DNA of 64,000 nt from an uncultured Methanoregula sp. (GCF_963677065.1 NZ_OY781872.1:177419-241418), one strand, 5' to 3'. Counted from the first letter of the stretch, positions 26,268 to 35,502 are shown. Notes: generated by a model from the letters alone, not told the origin. Translations and numbers: made by a program.

Positions 26268-27989
26268 TTATTCTAATGATGAGAATTTTATGCTCCCCTC
26301 AACCAGCGCACTGACCAGTTCCGGCAGTTTCTCGATAGCGACCCGTACCTGCTTCATGCTGTCCCGGTCCCGGAGGGTGACGGTGTTGTTCTCTTTGGTA
26401 TCGTAATCGACCGTGACCGCAAACGGGGTACCGATCTCGTCCTGCCTCCGGTACCGCCGGCCAATGGCGCCCGAGTCATCGTATTCCGCCTGGATGCCCT
26501 TCTTGTGGAGCGTGCGGGTGATATCGTCGGCAATGGTGTCGAGCCCGTCGCGGGTCATGAGCGGGAAGACCGCGACCTGGACCGGGGCAACCTTCGGGGA
26601 GAGGCGCATGACGGTCCGGACTTCGCCATCGGCGGTGTCCTCATCATATGCCTGTTCGAGCACGGCATAGCACATCCGGTCAATGCCGTACGATGGTTCG
26701 ACCACGTGCGGGACAACATCCTCGCCCCGGACATCAATGACCTCGTCCCGGACCTCGAAGAGATCGGCCGGGATGTGGATCTTCTCGCCATCGACAACAA
26801 CATCGGCACCGTTCTCGGTGGGGGTTGAATTCCCGAGGGCTTCGAAGATCGCCTTTGCCTTGTTCCGGTACTGTTTCCCAAGGACTCCCATGTTCGGGAT
26901 GATCCGCCGGCGGGCCACTTTTTTGGGCTCGGCGTACTGGATGAAGACCGTCATCGGCGTGCCGCTTGCCTGGGCATGGGCGTTTAAGTCATAACTGGTC
27001 CGGTCCGCAAGGCCGACCGTCTCGACCCAGCCGAACCGGTCGGAGAGGATCTCGGCATCCCAGCAGTCCGTTGCATAGTGCGCCCGCTCATCCGGCAGGT
27101 GCTGCCGGAAGCGGAGCCGCTCGGGCTTGATCCCGATGGTGACCAGCAGGTCGTGGGTCAGGGCAACGTAATACGCAAGGTACTCGTTCGCAATTACACC
27201 CTTGTCAACCGCTTCCCGCATCGAGAGGGTGATCGCCTCTTCGCATTTCTCCTGCTGGACATAGGTCAGGAGAGGCATCCGATAGTCTGCATACCGTTGG
27301 AACCGGGGGTGCCGGTTCTTCTCGTCCGGGTGGACGAAAATTTCAGCCTCGGCCTGCGTGAACTCGCGGAGCCGGATCATCCCCTGCCGGGGGGAGATCT
27401 CGTTCCGGTAGGACTTTCCGATCTGGACTGCACCGAACGGGAGCTTGTCGCGGTAGAACCGGAGCAGCCGGGTGAAATCCACGAACATGCCCTGGGCAGT
27501 CTCGGGCCGGAGATAGCCGGTCCGCTGGGTGCCCGGGCCGATCATGGTCTTGAACATCAGGTTGAAGTTGAAGACTTCCACATTCCCGAGCACTTCTTCG
27601 CAAGCAAGGCACTTGCAGCCGGCAAGGGTTGCAGCCAGTTCCTCCTTCTTCATCGTCCCCGCGTTCGGGACACCGCCACCCTCCGCAACGTGATCTGCGC
27701 GGAGGAATTCCTTGCAGTGCGGGCACTGGCACATCTTGTCGGCAAACCCGGCCACATGGCCGGAAGCGATAAAAACCGATTCCTGGGCAATGGTCGGGCA
27801 CTCGATCTCATAGTAGCCCTCGCGGATAACATAGAATTCCCGCCAGACATTCTCGATCCGCCGCTTCATCATCGCCCCGAGCGGCCCGTAATCGATGAAG
27901 CCCGCAACGGCGCCGTAACATTCTGACGTGGGCCAGATGAAGCCCCGGCGTTTGGCAAGTTCCATCACATTCTCAAAAACATCGCTCAT
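26268..27989 (-). CDS. glyS: Glycyl-tRNA synthetase, dimeric class II
   Basis: A 573-residue class II glycyl-tRNA synthetase of the alpha2 type used by archaea. The N-terminal KRRGFIWPTSECYGAVAGFIDYGPLG (motif 1 region), CQCPHCKEF zinc-like pair, the QTAQGMF-type motif (LRPETAQGMFVDF), the NEISPRQGMIR motif 2 and EPSYGIDR motif 3 are all present, followed by an anticodon-binding domain. The ATG at 27989 is chosen over a GTG three codons upstream. The gene is monocistronic. Confidence 0.95.
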   Translation of the reverse strand: MSDVFENVMELAKRRGFIWPTSECYGAVAGFIDYGPLGAMMKRRIENVWREFYVIREGYYEIECPTIAQESVFIASGHVAGFADKMCQCPHCKEFLRADHVAEGGGVPNAGTMKKEELAATLAGCKCLACEEVLGNVEVFNFNLMFKTMIGPGTQRTGYLRPETAQGMFVDFTRLLRFYRDKLPFGAVQIGKSYRNEISPRQGMIRLREFTQAEAEIFVHPDEKNRHPRFQRYADYRMPLLTYVQQEKCEEAITLSMREAVDKGVIANEYLAYYVALTHDLLVTIGIKPERLRFRQHLPDERAHYATDCWDAEILSDRFGWVETVGLADRTSYDLNAHAQASGTPMTVFIQYAEPKKVARRRIIPNMGVLGKQYRNKAKAIFEALGNSTPTENGADVVVDGEKIHIPADLFEVRDEVIDVRGEDVVPHVVEPSYGIDRMCYAVLEQAYDEDTADGEVRTVMRLSPKVAPVQVAVFPLMTRDGLDTIADDITRTLHKKGIQAEYDDSGAIGRRYRRQDEIGTPFAVTVDYDTKENNTVTLRDRDSMKQVRVAIEKLPELVSALVEGSIKFSSLE

Positions 27990-28245
27990 ATTGATCACGA
28001 ATCACTAGTCTTCCCTAATGTTGAACCACTGGCGACAAAAAGACTCTCATACAAACTGGGGTGCAACATGAGTAGAAATCCTTGTGCAGAACCAGTTAAC
28101 ATTTCAGGGTTCCGGCAATTGAATATCACAATATTTATTTTGCAGAAACGATTGATTTAAACGTCTTTTGGTCAAACGAAGCGTAAAGATAGCATTAAAT
28201 AGTACTCGAAGTATTGTATATCCTAATCCCAATACGGGGTATGCA

Positions 28246-28854
28246 ATGACCGAAGACAAACGCAAGGCACATCTCCTGAAACTCTTCAGCTCCATGTCGG
28301 GCAAGACAAAGATAGTCGAGCCCATGAAAAATATCCATGGCACCTTAAGAGACAGCGACGCGATCGAACGCGAGGTCGCTCTCGTAATGAGAGAGATCAC
28401 GGAACAGGGAATTTTCAAGACTTCCTTAAAACCGATCCAGCTTGCAAAGCTCGTCACCTCATTCTACGCAGGGAAGAATGATACTGAGATTGCCCGGGAA
28501 CTCGGTGATGAAAAACTGAGCAAGACCGTTGCACGTGCACGAGTCAGGCTCAAACTGTTCCGCGAACTGGACTTCAAGATGCCGTTCGACAAGGAAAAGA
28601 TGGAAGAACTCATTGAATCCGGTAAGACCATGAAAGAGGTCTCGGAGGAACTGGGCGTCAGCCCCTCGACCCTCCGCGAATACCGGCATGTTATCGAAGA
28701 GCAGGAAGATCCGACTATCGACCCGTACATCGACCGGATCCGGGACGTTATGGAAGACCGGGACCTCACCGAGCAGATGACCCGGAGCGCAACCGCCGAC
28801 AGCCTCGGCGATTCCATCGATATCACGGAAGCCGAACTCATCGATGTAACATAA
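28246..28854 (+). CDS. Conditioned medium-induced protein 4 (Cmi4)-type HTH protein
   Basis: A 202-residue protein resembling the archaeal family annotated as conditioned medium-induced protein 4. Features are the N-terminal KAHLLKLFSSMSGK segment, two helix-turn-helix-like segments (FYAGKNDTEIARELGDEKLS and MKEVSEELGVSPSTLREYR), and an acidic tail. It is likely a DNA-binding regulator but the target is not known. The start is the ATG at 28246; an in-frame start 26 codons upstream would cover an A/T-rich promoter region, with a TATA-like ATTAAATAG at 28194-28202. Confidence 0.75.
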   Translation: MTEDKRKAHLLKLFSSMSGKTKIVEPMKNIHGTLRDSDAIEREVALVMREITEQGIFKTSLKPIQLAKLVTSFYAGKNDTEIARELGDEKLSKTVARARVRLKLFRELDFKMPFDKEKMEELIESGKTMKEVSEELGVSPSTLREYRHVIEEQEDPTIDPYIDRIRDVMEDRDLTEQMTRSATADSLGDSIDITEAELIDVT

Positions 28855-28962
28855 AATCAAAACCAGCCCCGCAAGGGTTCCTGTCGCCCCAGGCAGGACA
28901 CTCGCATTTTTTTCAAACATCCGGATGGCAAATTTCATCCGCGTGCACTTTGATCTGCATAT

Positions 28963-29625
28963 ATGCAAATTACGTACCTTGGACATTCCTGCATACTGCT
29001 CTCCGGTACAAAACGGGTCATCATCGACCCGTTCATCGAGGGAGGGAGTGTCCGTGCCGCGGATCCGGATATCGTTGCCGTGACCCACGGGCATTCCGAT
29101 CACCTGGGCGAAGCGGTTGCGCTCAATAAAAAGACCATTGCCATCACCGAGATCGCCCGGTACCTGAAATCCAGAGGAGTGCCTGCCGAGAGCATGAACA
29201 TCGGGGGAACTCACGTTGTGGATGGGGTCTCGTTCACCATGACCCCTGCCCAGCACTCATCCTCCATCGAGGAAGCTCCCCCCGGGCTTTCCGGCGGCGC
29301 TCCTGCGGGTTTTGTCATCCGGATGGATGGCACAACCGTGTACCATGCCGGCGACACCGGGCTCTTCTCCGACATGAAGCTCATCGGTGAATTGTATCAC
29401 CCGGATATTGCATTCCTTCCCATAGGAGGACGGTACACGATGGGGACCAGCGAGGCGATGATTGCTGCACAGTATATCGGAGCAAAGACCATCATCCCCA
29501 TCCACTACAACACGTATGACCGGATCGCCGCAGACCCGGATGCATTCAAAAAAGCCATCGAGCGGACAACCGATCTGAAGGTGAAGATTCTCCAGCCGGG
29601 CGAGAGTTTCACACCCGGGTCCTGA
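28963..29625 (+). CDS. UPF0173 metal-dependent hydrolase (metallo-beta-lactamase fold)
   Basis: A 220-residue protein of the UPF0173/RomA-like branch of metallo-beta-lactamases. The metal motif is THGHSDHLG (HxHxDH), with later ligands in AQHSSS, AGDTGLF and IPIHYNTYD. The start MQITYLGHSC is the usual family beginning. Substrate unknown. Transcription on its own is likely; the gap before the next gene is 85 bp. Confidence 0.9.
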   Translation: MQITYLGHSCILLSGTKRVIIDPFIEGGSVRAADPDIVAVTHGHSDHLGEAVALNKKTIAITEIARYLKSRGVPAESMNIGGTHVVDGVSFTMTPAQHSSSIEEAPPGLSGGAPAGFVIRMDGTTVYHAGDTGLFSDMKLIGELYHPDIAFLPIGGRYTMGTSEAMIAAQYIGAKTIIPIHYNTYDRIAADPDAFKKAIERTTDLKVKILQPGESFTPGS

Positions 29626-29710
29626 TCCGCCCTTTTTAGGGGCGAACGGGCCCGATCGTTTTTATAGATCCTCTTCATATGATCGTGCAAGAATACACCC
29701 CGGTGCTCCC

Positions 29711-29836
29711 ATGTCGAACTGTCCGAAGTGCGGGTCGAAAAATACCGAATGGACTGACTGCAAAACCGTTGAGAACAAAACTATTGTTGTCTGTCTCTGC
29801 AGCGACTGCGGCCATACCTGGGAACAGAAGCTCTGA
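29711..29836 (+). CDS. 41-residue zinc-ribbon protein
   Basis: A very short reading frame with two perfect CxxC pairs: CPKC at positions 4-7 and a second pair CSDC, followed by the GHTWEQKL ending seen in transcription-factor-S and other zinc ribbons. Both pairs and the HTW motif support a real zinc-binding microprotein, probably nucleic-acid binding. A weak GGTG precedes the start. The function is unknown. Start and stop are clear; nothing else in this 300-bp gap fits a gene. Confidence 0.7.
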   Translation: MSNCPKCGSKNTEWTDCKTVENKTIVVCLCSDCGHTWEQKL

Positions 29837-29849
29837 AGAATTACTGTAC

Positions 29850-29858
29850 ACTATATAC
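29850..29858 (+). promoter_or_regulatory. TATA box of the 29923 gene
   Basis: ACTATATAC about 70 bp before the ATG at 29923, predicting transcription start near 29880 and a leader of about 43 bases that contains the tandem repeat at 29892-29919. Confidence 0.5.
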
Positions 29859-29891
29859 CAATCTACAAGCAGCAGGAGCACCTATACATCC

Positions 29892-29919
29892 AGACAAGAG
29901 GAACTAGACAAGAGGAACT
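29892..29919 (+). repeat. Tandem 14-bp duplication carrying the ribosome-binding site
   Basis: Two perfect copies of agacaagaggaact in a row, ending three bases before the ATG at 29923. Each contains GAGGA; the second GAGG lies seven bases before the ATG. Confidence 0.8.
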
Positions 29920-29922
29920 GTC

Positions 29923-30264
29923 ATGGCGCTTGAATGGGATCCCATAACGTTCGTCAACCTGGTGTTGTGCATCATCATTGTTATTCTCGGGATACTCTGC
30001 TTTGCTAAGAGCCGGGAGAAACTCCCGCTCTTCATCGGGGCCGCCTTTGGCCTTTTCGGGATCTCCCATGCCGCCACGCTCGCAGGCCTGAAAAATCCGC
30101 TCACCATCCCGCTCATCATCATCCGGACCCTTGCCTATATTCTTGTTATCGTAGCCCTCTGGCTGTACCTCCGGGAGAACCAGATCTTCAAAGAGACCCG
30201 CCAGGGATGGATCGATTATTTCAAGAGCGATATAACAGAACCCGAGACAAAAAAAGAGAACTGA
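29923..30264 (+). CDS. Hypothetical membrane protein
   Basis: A 113-residue protein with three predicted transmembrane helices (about residues 9-28, 36-54 and 60-82) and a charged cytoplasmic C-terminus. It resembles membrane subunits often found beside sensor genes in methanogens, but no known family is recognised. The ribosome-binding region is a tandem duplication. It converges on the STAS gene with a 4-bp gap, so the two may share terminator sequence. Confidence 0.65.
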   Translation: MALEWDPITFVNLVLCIIIVILGILCFAKSREKLPLFIGAAFGLFGISHAATLAGLKNPLTIPLIIIRTLAYILVIVALWLYLRENQIFKETRQGWIDYFKSDITEPETKKEN

Positions 30265-30268
30265 TAAT

Positions 30269-30610
30269 TCAGGCCATCTTTTCAAGAGCGGCGGCCCGCG
30301 TCTGGCTGATGGGGAATATGCTCGTGAACCCGGCCATCTCAAAGATCTTGAGAACCTGGGGGCGAATCTCGACGAGCGCCACTTTCCTTCCGGCCTTCAT
30401 CTGGTCCCGGGTCACCACCAGGAGAACCCGCAGGCCGGCGCTCGCCACGTAATCGGTTTTTGAGAAATCGAAGATCATCTTAAGGGGAGCAGTGGCAAGA
30501 AGGCGTTTGAGGTCTGCTTCAACCTCAGGTGCGTTCTGGGCATCGAATCTTAAGGGGAAAAGAACAACCTGTGCGTCTTCCAGCGGAATTATCTCAAGAG
30601 TCATGGACAT
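30269..30610 (-). CDS. STAS-domain anti-sigma-factor-antagonist-like protein
   Basis: A 113-residue single STAS domain. The phosphorylatable serine lies in the DYVASAGLRVLL helix near residue 57 (SxGLR motif). The C-terminal helix reads PQVLKIFEMAGFTSIFPI, very close to the STAS protein at the right end of the window. In bacteria such proteins work in partner switching with an anti-sigma kinase and a PP2C phosphatase. Archaea lack sigma70, so a different target is implied. A PP2C gene lies 1.3 kb away. Confidence 0.87.
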   Translation of the reverse strand: MSMTLEIIPLEDAQVVLFPLRFDAQNAPEVEADLKRLLATAPLKMIFDFSKTDYVASAGLRVLLVVTRDQMKAGRKVALVEIRPQVLKIFEMAGFTSIFPISQTRAAALEKMA

Positions 30611-30751
30611 TCCCTCTCTATCCTACTATCGTTCACTTCAACGGATTAACATTGAGGTCCGGCTGAACCCGGTCTTCGTGTCCGGCGGGGAAGACAATCA
30701 CAGGATTAATGAGGATCTCAGGGAAACAATGGACTGGGAGCAGAACCAGCC

Positions 30752-31138
30752 ATGTTCGATACCCTCTTTGAACGCGAAACCAGCGGCACCTTGAAAGCGC
30801 TCACGCTTGAATGGCAATGCCCGAAATGCCAGGGGCTGAATTTCAGGATTCTCAGAAAGGGTATCCGCGAGACAGGGCTCTATCACACGCGATGCCGGTA
30901 TTGCAAGGCAAAATTCCGCGTCAGTTATCCCGACCCGAAACGGCCCATCCCCGGAGAAGACGAGTTCATGGAGCGGATCTTTGACGAAGATTTCACCAAT
31001 GATGAAACGGACGACATGATCAAGGATTTCGCAGAGATCGAGTACCTGAAAGTCGACAAGGCTGCAAGCGGTGTTATCAAAGAGAAACAGAAGGCGCTCG
31101 AAGACAAGATAACGTTTGCAAAACGGCGGAGACGCTAG
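30752..31138 (+). CDS. Zinc-ribbon hypothetical protein
   Basis: A 128-residue protein with two CxxC pairs in its first third (CPKCQGLNFRI and CRYCKAKF), a probable zinc ribbon, followed by an acidic helical half (DEFMERIFDEDFTNDETDDM). It resembles a nucleic acid-binding adaptor. It lies directly upstream of the VWA-PP2C-kinase genes on the same strand, separated by 145 bp that contain an A/T-rich promoter. Not recognised as a known family. Confidence 0.65.
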   Translation: MFDTLFERETSGTLKALTLEWQCPKCQGLNFRILRKGIRETGLYHTRCRYCKAKFRVSYPDPKRPIPGEDEFMERIFDEDFTNDETDDMIKDFAEIEYLKVDKAASGVIKEKQKALEDKITFAKRRRR

Positions 31139-31210
31139 ATTTTCTGCATCTCCTTTTTACAGGGATACTAAAAACATGGTTCTGTTTTTGTAACCGCTGC
31201 ACCTAGAAAC

Positions 31211-31226
31211 CTAAAATATTTTAAAA
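31211..31226 (+). promoter_or_regulatory. TATA region of the VWA-PP2C-kinase operon
   Basis: CTAAAATATTTTAAAA about 60 bp before the VWA start at 31284, with GGAG at 31272-31275 as ribosome-binding site. Confidence 0.5.
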
Positions 31227-31283
31227 CCGTATAGCTGTAAAGAAAAGCCCGCTTCCTGCAAAAGAAACGGGCGGAGAATCTTA

Positions 31284-31958
31284 ATGAGCGACGATTCCTA
31301 TCTCGATCAACAACCTCTCGGACCGGTAACTTTTGCGGAGAACCCCGAACCCCGCTGCCCGTGCCTGCTGCTGCTGGACACCTCGGGGTCCATGGCAGGC
31401 CAGCCGATTGCCGAACTCAATGCGGGCCTCCGCGCCTTTTACGAAGAACTGCAGGGAGATTCCCTGGCCTCCAAGCGCGTGGAGGTTGCCCTCATATCGT
31501 TTGGCCCGGTCCGGATCATCAGCAATTTCAATACGGTTGATTATTTCCTCGACCCCACCCTTGTGGCAGAAGGGGACACTCCCCTCGGGGAAGCTATCCG
31601 GCAGGGAATCGATCTCATCAGGAAACGAAAAGACGAGTACCGGGCAAACGGGATCTCGTTTTACCGTCCCTGGATCTTCCTGATAACGGATGGGTCCCCG
31701 ACCGATGAGTGGCAGCATGCGGCAGCAGCAATCCGGGAGGGCGAGAGCTCGAAATCCTTTGCATTTTTTGTCGTCGGTGTCCAGAATGCGGACATGAAGA
31801 CCCTCCGGCAGTTGTCCGTGCGCGAGCCTTTGAAACTCCAGGGGCTCAAGTTCCGGGAATTCTTCCAGTGGCTCTCCAATTCCATGAAATCGGCGTCGCG
31901 GAGCAATCCCGGCGACCGGATTCTCCTCTCTCCACCCTCCGGCTGGAGTGAGATATGA
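31284..31958 (+). CDS. TerY-like von Willebrand factor A domain protein
   Basis: A 224-residue VWA protein. The MIDAS metal site is visible as LLLDTSGSM near residue 31, with the TDGSPTDEW loop near 135. The domain matches TerY of the TerY-P triad, where a VWA, a PP2C phosphatase and a kinase with a C-terminal zinc ribbon form a predicted phosphorylation unit. Its stop overlaps the phosphatase start by four bases (ATGA), so the two are coupled. Confidence 0.85.
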   Translation: MSDDSYLDQQPLGPVTFAENPEPRCPCLLLLDTSGSMAGQPIAELNAGLRAFYEELQGDSLASKRVEVALISFGPVRIISNFNTVDYFLDPTLVAEGDTPLGEAIRQGIDLIRKRKDEYRANGISFYRPWIFLITDGSPTDEWQHAAAAIREGESSKSFAFFVVGVQNADMKTLRQLSVREPLKLQGLKFREFFQWLSNSMKSASRSNPGDRILLSPPSGWSEI

Positions 31959-32713
31959 CATGGAAGCACATCGCAGCTTCGGTTACGGGAATCTCGCACA
32001 CAAACCGGAATGAGAACGGCCAGGACTACTGCAGGGCAACGGTGGTCCAGTTCTCGGACCGGGAATTTTTTATTGGTCTTGCTGCCGACGGGGCAGGGAG
32101 CACGATCGAGGGAGGAGTCGGGGCGCAGATCGCCTGCGACACCATGCTTGCCGGCATCGCAGATTCCATCCGGGCCTGCGGGGATCTCGCGGCAGTACCC
32201 GATGGGGACATTGAGCACTGGGTCGAAGTCTCCCGCGGAGCCATAGCAGCGCAGGCGCTGGAGAGTGCAAAACCAATCCGGGAATACGCCTGCACCCTCA
32301 TCGGCTGCATTGTTGCAGACAACCATGCAATCTTCTTGCAGATCGGGGACGGGGGCATTGTCATCCACGAGGAGGCCGGATATACTGCAGTCTTCTGGCC
32401 GGACCAGGGGGAGTACGCCAACACCACCTATTTCATAACGGATGAAACGTTCCTCCCGCACCTCAGCCGGCACCGGTCCGGAACTCCCCCGGACGAGATC
32501 GCCCTGTTCACGGACGGGCTCCAGAACCTGGTCCTCTCGTTCTCACAAAAAACTCCCCATGCAGGTTTCTTCAGGCCCCTGTTCGAGACCTTGAGAAAGA
32601 GCCCCGGGGGAGAGAACCTGGTACTTACAGAACAGTTGCGGACGTTTCTTACAAGTCGCGAGATCAATGAGCGCAGCGACGATGACAAGACCCTGATTCT
32701 TGCCGTGCGGTAA
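31955..32713 (+). CDS. PP2C-family serine/threonine phosphatase
   Basis: A 252-residue PP2C domain. Motifs are NENGQDYC (motif 1 aspartate), LAADGAGST (metal-binding aspartate and glycine), [21 protein letters not shown] and DDKTLIL, so the manganese/magnesium site is intact. It stands second in the VWA-PP2C-kinase operon and would remove phosphate set by the downstream kinase. It could also act on STAS domains, of which one lies 1.3 kb away, but this is inference. Confidence 0.87.
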   Translation: MTWKHIAASVTGISHTNRNENGQDYCRATVVQFSDREFFIGLAADGAGSTIEGGVGAQIACDTMLAGIADSIRACGDLAAVPDGDIEHWVEVSRGAIAAQALESAKPIREYACTLIGCIVADNHAIFLQIGDGGIVIHEEAGYTAVFWPDQGEYANTTYFITDETFLPHLSRHRSGTPPDEIALFTDGLQNLVLSFSQKTPHAGFFRPLFETLRKSPGGENLVLTEQLRTFLTSREINERSDDDKTLILAVR

Positions 32714-32725
32714 AGCGGATCTTCT

Positions 32726-34696
32726 ATGGACGGACCACCACCCGGATCATTCTATGACAGCAGGGGAAGAAGCGTACCCCTGGGAAAGATGGTTGGCAGC
32801 GGAGGGGAGGGAAACGTCTTTGAGATAGGCTCTTCAAACCCGAAGTTCGTTGCCAAGATCTACCACAAACCGCTCGACGAGCAGAAGCAGGAGAAGCTCC
32901 GCGTCATGGTCCGGGGGTGCAACGACACCTTAAAGGAGATCTCTGCCTGGCCGGTGGACCTGATCCACAAAGGGGCCCCGGCCGGACCGATCTGCGGTTT
33001 TGTCATGCCCCGCGTCTTTGACTGCGAGCCGGTTCACAAGGTGTACGGCCCCACCCATCGCAAGCAGTCGTTCCCCGAGGCCGACTGGAAGTTCCTTGTC
33101 AGGACGGCCAAGAACCTTGCAGCCGCTTTTGACGCCATCCATTTCTACGGGTACGTGATCGGCGATGTCAACGAGGGAAACATCCTGGTCGACAAGCATG
33201 CCTGCGTAACCTTGATCGACTGCGACTCGTTCCAGGTGAAGACAACGGCAGACGTGTACTGCTGCGAGGTGGGGGTTGCCCAGTTCACCCCACCGGAGAT
33301 CCTGAACGGCAAGGACTTCAAGATCCAGCGCTCTCCATCCCACGACACGTTCGGCCTTGCGGTCCTCATCTTCCAGCTCCTCTTCATGGGAAGGCACCCC
33401 TACTCCGGCGTTTACTCCGGCCGGGAGGATATGCCAATCGAGAAAGCGATCGCCGAGTACCGGTTCGCGTTTTCGAAAAATGCAAAGCAGAAATCCATCT
33501 CCCCGCCGCCAAACTCCGTGGGGCTCTCCATTGTTCCCCGCGACCTGGCCGAACTCTTCGAGGCTGCATTCACGGAGACCGGAACATCTCTCGGGCGACC
33601 CACGGCGAACAAGTGGTGGAATGTCCTCAATGCCCTGGAAAAACACCTCAAGTCCTGCACCCAGGACTCGTGCCACAAGTATTACGCAGGTCTCTCTGCC
33701 TGCCCCTGGTGCAGGCTCGAGATCCAGTCCGGCGTATTTTTGTTTCTGAGCCGGGACGCGGTCTCGAAATTCGATCTCACTTCCGAGTGGCGGAAGATTG
33801 AGGTGATCAAACCCCCCGGCCCGGCCCCCGCCATCCATCCCCGCAACTACCCGGCCCGGCCAGCTGCCCTTCCCCCCCGGCTTGCAAATGCCCTGATCTT
33901 CACGAGAGTTCGGCAGATTGTCGGGGCAGTCACCATGGTCGGGTGCATCCTTTTGGTCCTGCTTGGCCTGACCGAAGATTACTGGGTGGCATCCCTGGTC
34001 GTCATCGTTGCTGCCATCCTCATCCTCTTCCCTGGCAGTGAATCTGCCGAGAAGGCACGCAGGAAGAGCGTGTTTGAGAATGCCCGCTACAACTGGGGGC
34101 TTGTGGAGAAGAAATGGATAAAGGATGCCGGGGATGAGGAGTTCAATGCAAAACTTGCGCGCCTCAAGGCAGTCCGGAGGAACTACGAGACCATTGAACG
34201 GGAGTACAAGACCGTCCTTGCCTCGATGCAGCACACCGCCCGCGAGCGGCAGCTCGAATCTTTTCTTGAGAGCTGTTTCATCGACGGTTACAACTTCCTC
34301 CGGATCGGGGCGAACCGGAAAGCCACGCTCCGGTCGTTCGGGATCGAGACCGCAGCGGATATCACCCGGGCTGCCCTCATGCGGATCACCGAGCTCGATG
34401 AGATCCACAAGGAAGAGCTCCTCACCTGGCGCCAGCAGATGGAGAACAAGTTCCGGTTCAATCCAACGGACAGTGTTGAGAAGACCGATATCCAGCCCCT
34501 GATCCACAAGTTCCAGCCCCGGCTCAAACCCCTTGAGCGGGAACTGCACCTCGGGCCGGAGACGCTGTATGCAGTCCAGCAGAAAGTCCTGAACAACCGG
34601 GCCCGGTTCCAGCCGATAACCGAGAAGAGTGCCCGGGATCTTGCCCAGGCCCGGGCTGATTACGAAGTCTTCTCGTTTCCGCTGAACCTCCCGTGA
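32726..34696 (+). CDS. TerY-P-type protein kinase with membrane segment and helix-hairpin-helix tail
   Basis: A 656-residue protein kinase. The glycine loop GSGGEGNVFEIG lies near residue 25, the ATP lysine in FVAKIYHK near 48, and the catalytic loop is GDVNEGNILVD near 147 in place of HRDxxxxN. The DFG motif reads DCD, as in TerY-P kinases. A CxxC pair (ACPWC, near 328) suggests a zinc ribbon; two transmembrane helices follow at about 391-438, then a coiled-coil region and a helix-hairpin-helix-like segment (LRSFGIETAADI). It starts 12 bp after the phosphatase and is the last gene of the operon. Confidence 0.87.
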   Translation: MDGPPPGSFYDSRGRSVPLGKMVGSGGEGNVFEIGSSNPKFVAKIYHKPLDEQKQEKLRVMVRGCNDTLKEISAWPVDLIHKGAPAGPICGFVMPRVFDCEPVHKVYGPTHRKQSFPEADWKFLVRTAKNLAAAFDAIHFYGYVIGDVNEGNILVDKHACVTLIDCDSFQVKTTADVYCCEVGVAQFTPPEILNGKDFKIQRSPSHDTFGLAVLIFQLLFMGRHPYSGVYSGREDMPIEKAIAEYRFAFSKNAKQKSISPPPNSVGLSIVPRDLAELFEAAFTETGTSLGRPTANKWWNVLNALEKHLKSCTQDSCHKYYAGLSACPWCRLEIQSGVFLFLSRDAVSKFDLTSEWRKIEVIKPPGPAPAIHPRNYPARPAALPPRLANALIFTRVRQIVGAVTMVGCILLVLLGLTEDYWVASLVVIVAAILILFPGSESAEKARRKSVFENARYNWGLVEKKWIKDAGDEEFNAKLARLKAVRRNYETIEREYKTVLASMQHTARERQLESFLESCFIDGYNFLRIGANRKATLRSFGIETAADITRAALMRITELDEIHKEELLTWRQQMENKFRFNPTDSVEKTDIQPLIHKFQPRLKPLERELHLGPETLYAVQQKVLNNRARFQPITEKSARDLAQARADYEVFSFPLNLP

Positions 34697-34866
34697 ACGC
34701 GGGGTGCCCGGACTGCCTCACTTTTTAAGTGGCTGCCACCACGGGCATGAGCGGGAGTTTGCGGCCGTAATATGAAACGTGAAAAGGGAAGGGATATTTT
34801 TAGGAGTCTCTTATCACCGGGCCGGTCTGTTGAAAAAAACCAGGAAAACCTGAAAGCCGAGATGGT

Positions 34867-35502
34867 TCACTGAGGTTTCCTGCCGGAGACAAGAGCTATT
34901 GAGAATGACCGGCTCTGGCCGTCGGATGAGACTTTTGTCATGGTGGCAGCAGTACGGCAGCTGACCTGTTCAAAACCGGCATGCCGGAATGCCGCCATCT
35001 GGGCTTCACGCTCAAAACCAAAGTGGAAGACCCCTGTATTATCGTCATGGAATCTTCCCTGGTCCGGATCAAGGTCCGCAACGCACAGCCAGCCCCCCGG
35101 GAGCAGGACAGAGTGGAGCTGGGCGAGCAGGTGCGGGATATCCTGGACATGATGGAAAGTCATGCTGCTCACCGCGAGGTGATAGCGGCCTGATAGAAGA
35201 CCCCCACGGTCCAGATCGAGGGTAAGGGTTTTTGCATTCCGCAGGTTCATGAACCGGATCTTCTCGTCGAGGATCGAAGTCATGCCGGCCGAACTGTCGA
35301 CACCGGTGATCGAGCGGACGTGCGGCTGGAGATGGAGGGTTAAAAGACCGGTGCCGCAGCCGAAGTCCAGCACATCCATGTCAGGAGAAAGCGGGATGGT
35401 ATCGATTATGGCAAAGGCAACCTCGCCTGCCAGTTTCACCCGGCCCGGGTTCTCATCCCAGGATTGTGCTGCTGTATCAAAGTCCCGTTTTATACCGGTC
35501 AT
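34867..35502 (-). CDS. Class I SAM-dependent methyltransferase
   Basis: A 211-residue methyltransferase. Motif I is VLDFGCGTGLLTLH near residue 49, motif II ITGVDSSAGM, motif III SSMTFHHVQDIP and motif IV LLPGGWLCVADLD. The substrate cannot be read; the architecture suits small molecules. The ATG at 35502 is used because it gives the usual short N-terminus; a start 34 codons further out would lie in non-conserved sequence. A second methyltransferase gene follows upstream on the same strand. Confidence 0.83.
   Translation of the reverse strand: MTGIKRDFDTAAQSWDENPGRVKLAGEVAFAIIDTIPLSPDMDVLDFGCGTGLLTLHLQPHVRSITGVDSSAGMTSILDEKIRFMNLRNAKTLTLDLDRGGLLSGRYHLAVSSMTFHHVQDIPHLLAQLHSVLLPGGWLCVADLDPDQGRFHDDNTGVFHFGFEREAQMAAFRHAGFEQVSCRTAATMTKVSSDGQSRSFSIALVSGRKPQ

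Noticed and set aside
32930..34549. Long minus-strand frame (539 codons) opposite the kinase gene
   Set aside because: It is the antisense of a well-supported kinase, with no motif, and arises from the GC bias of the third codon position.
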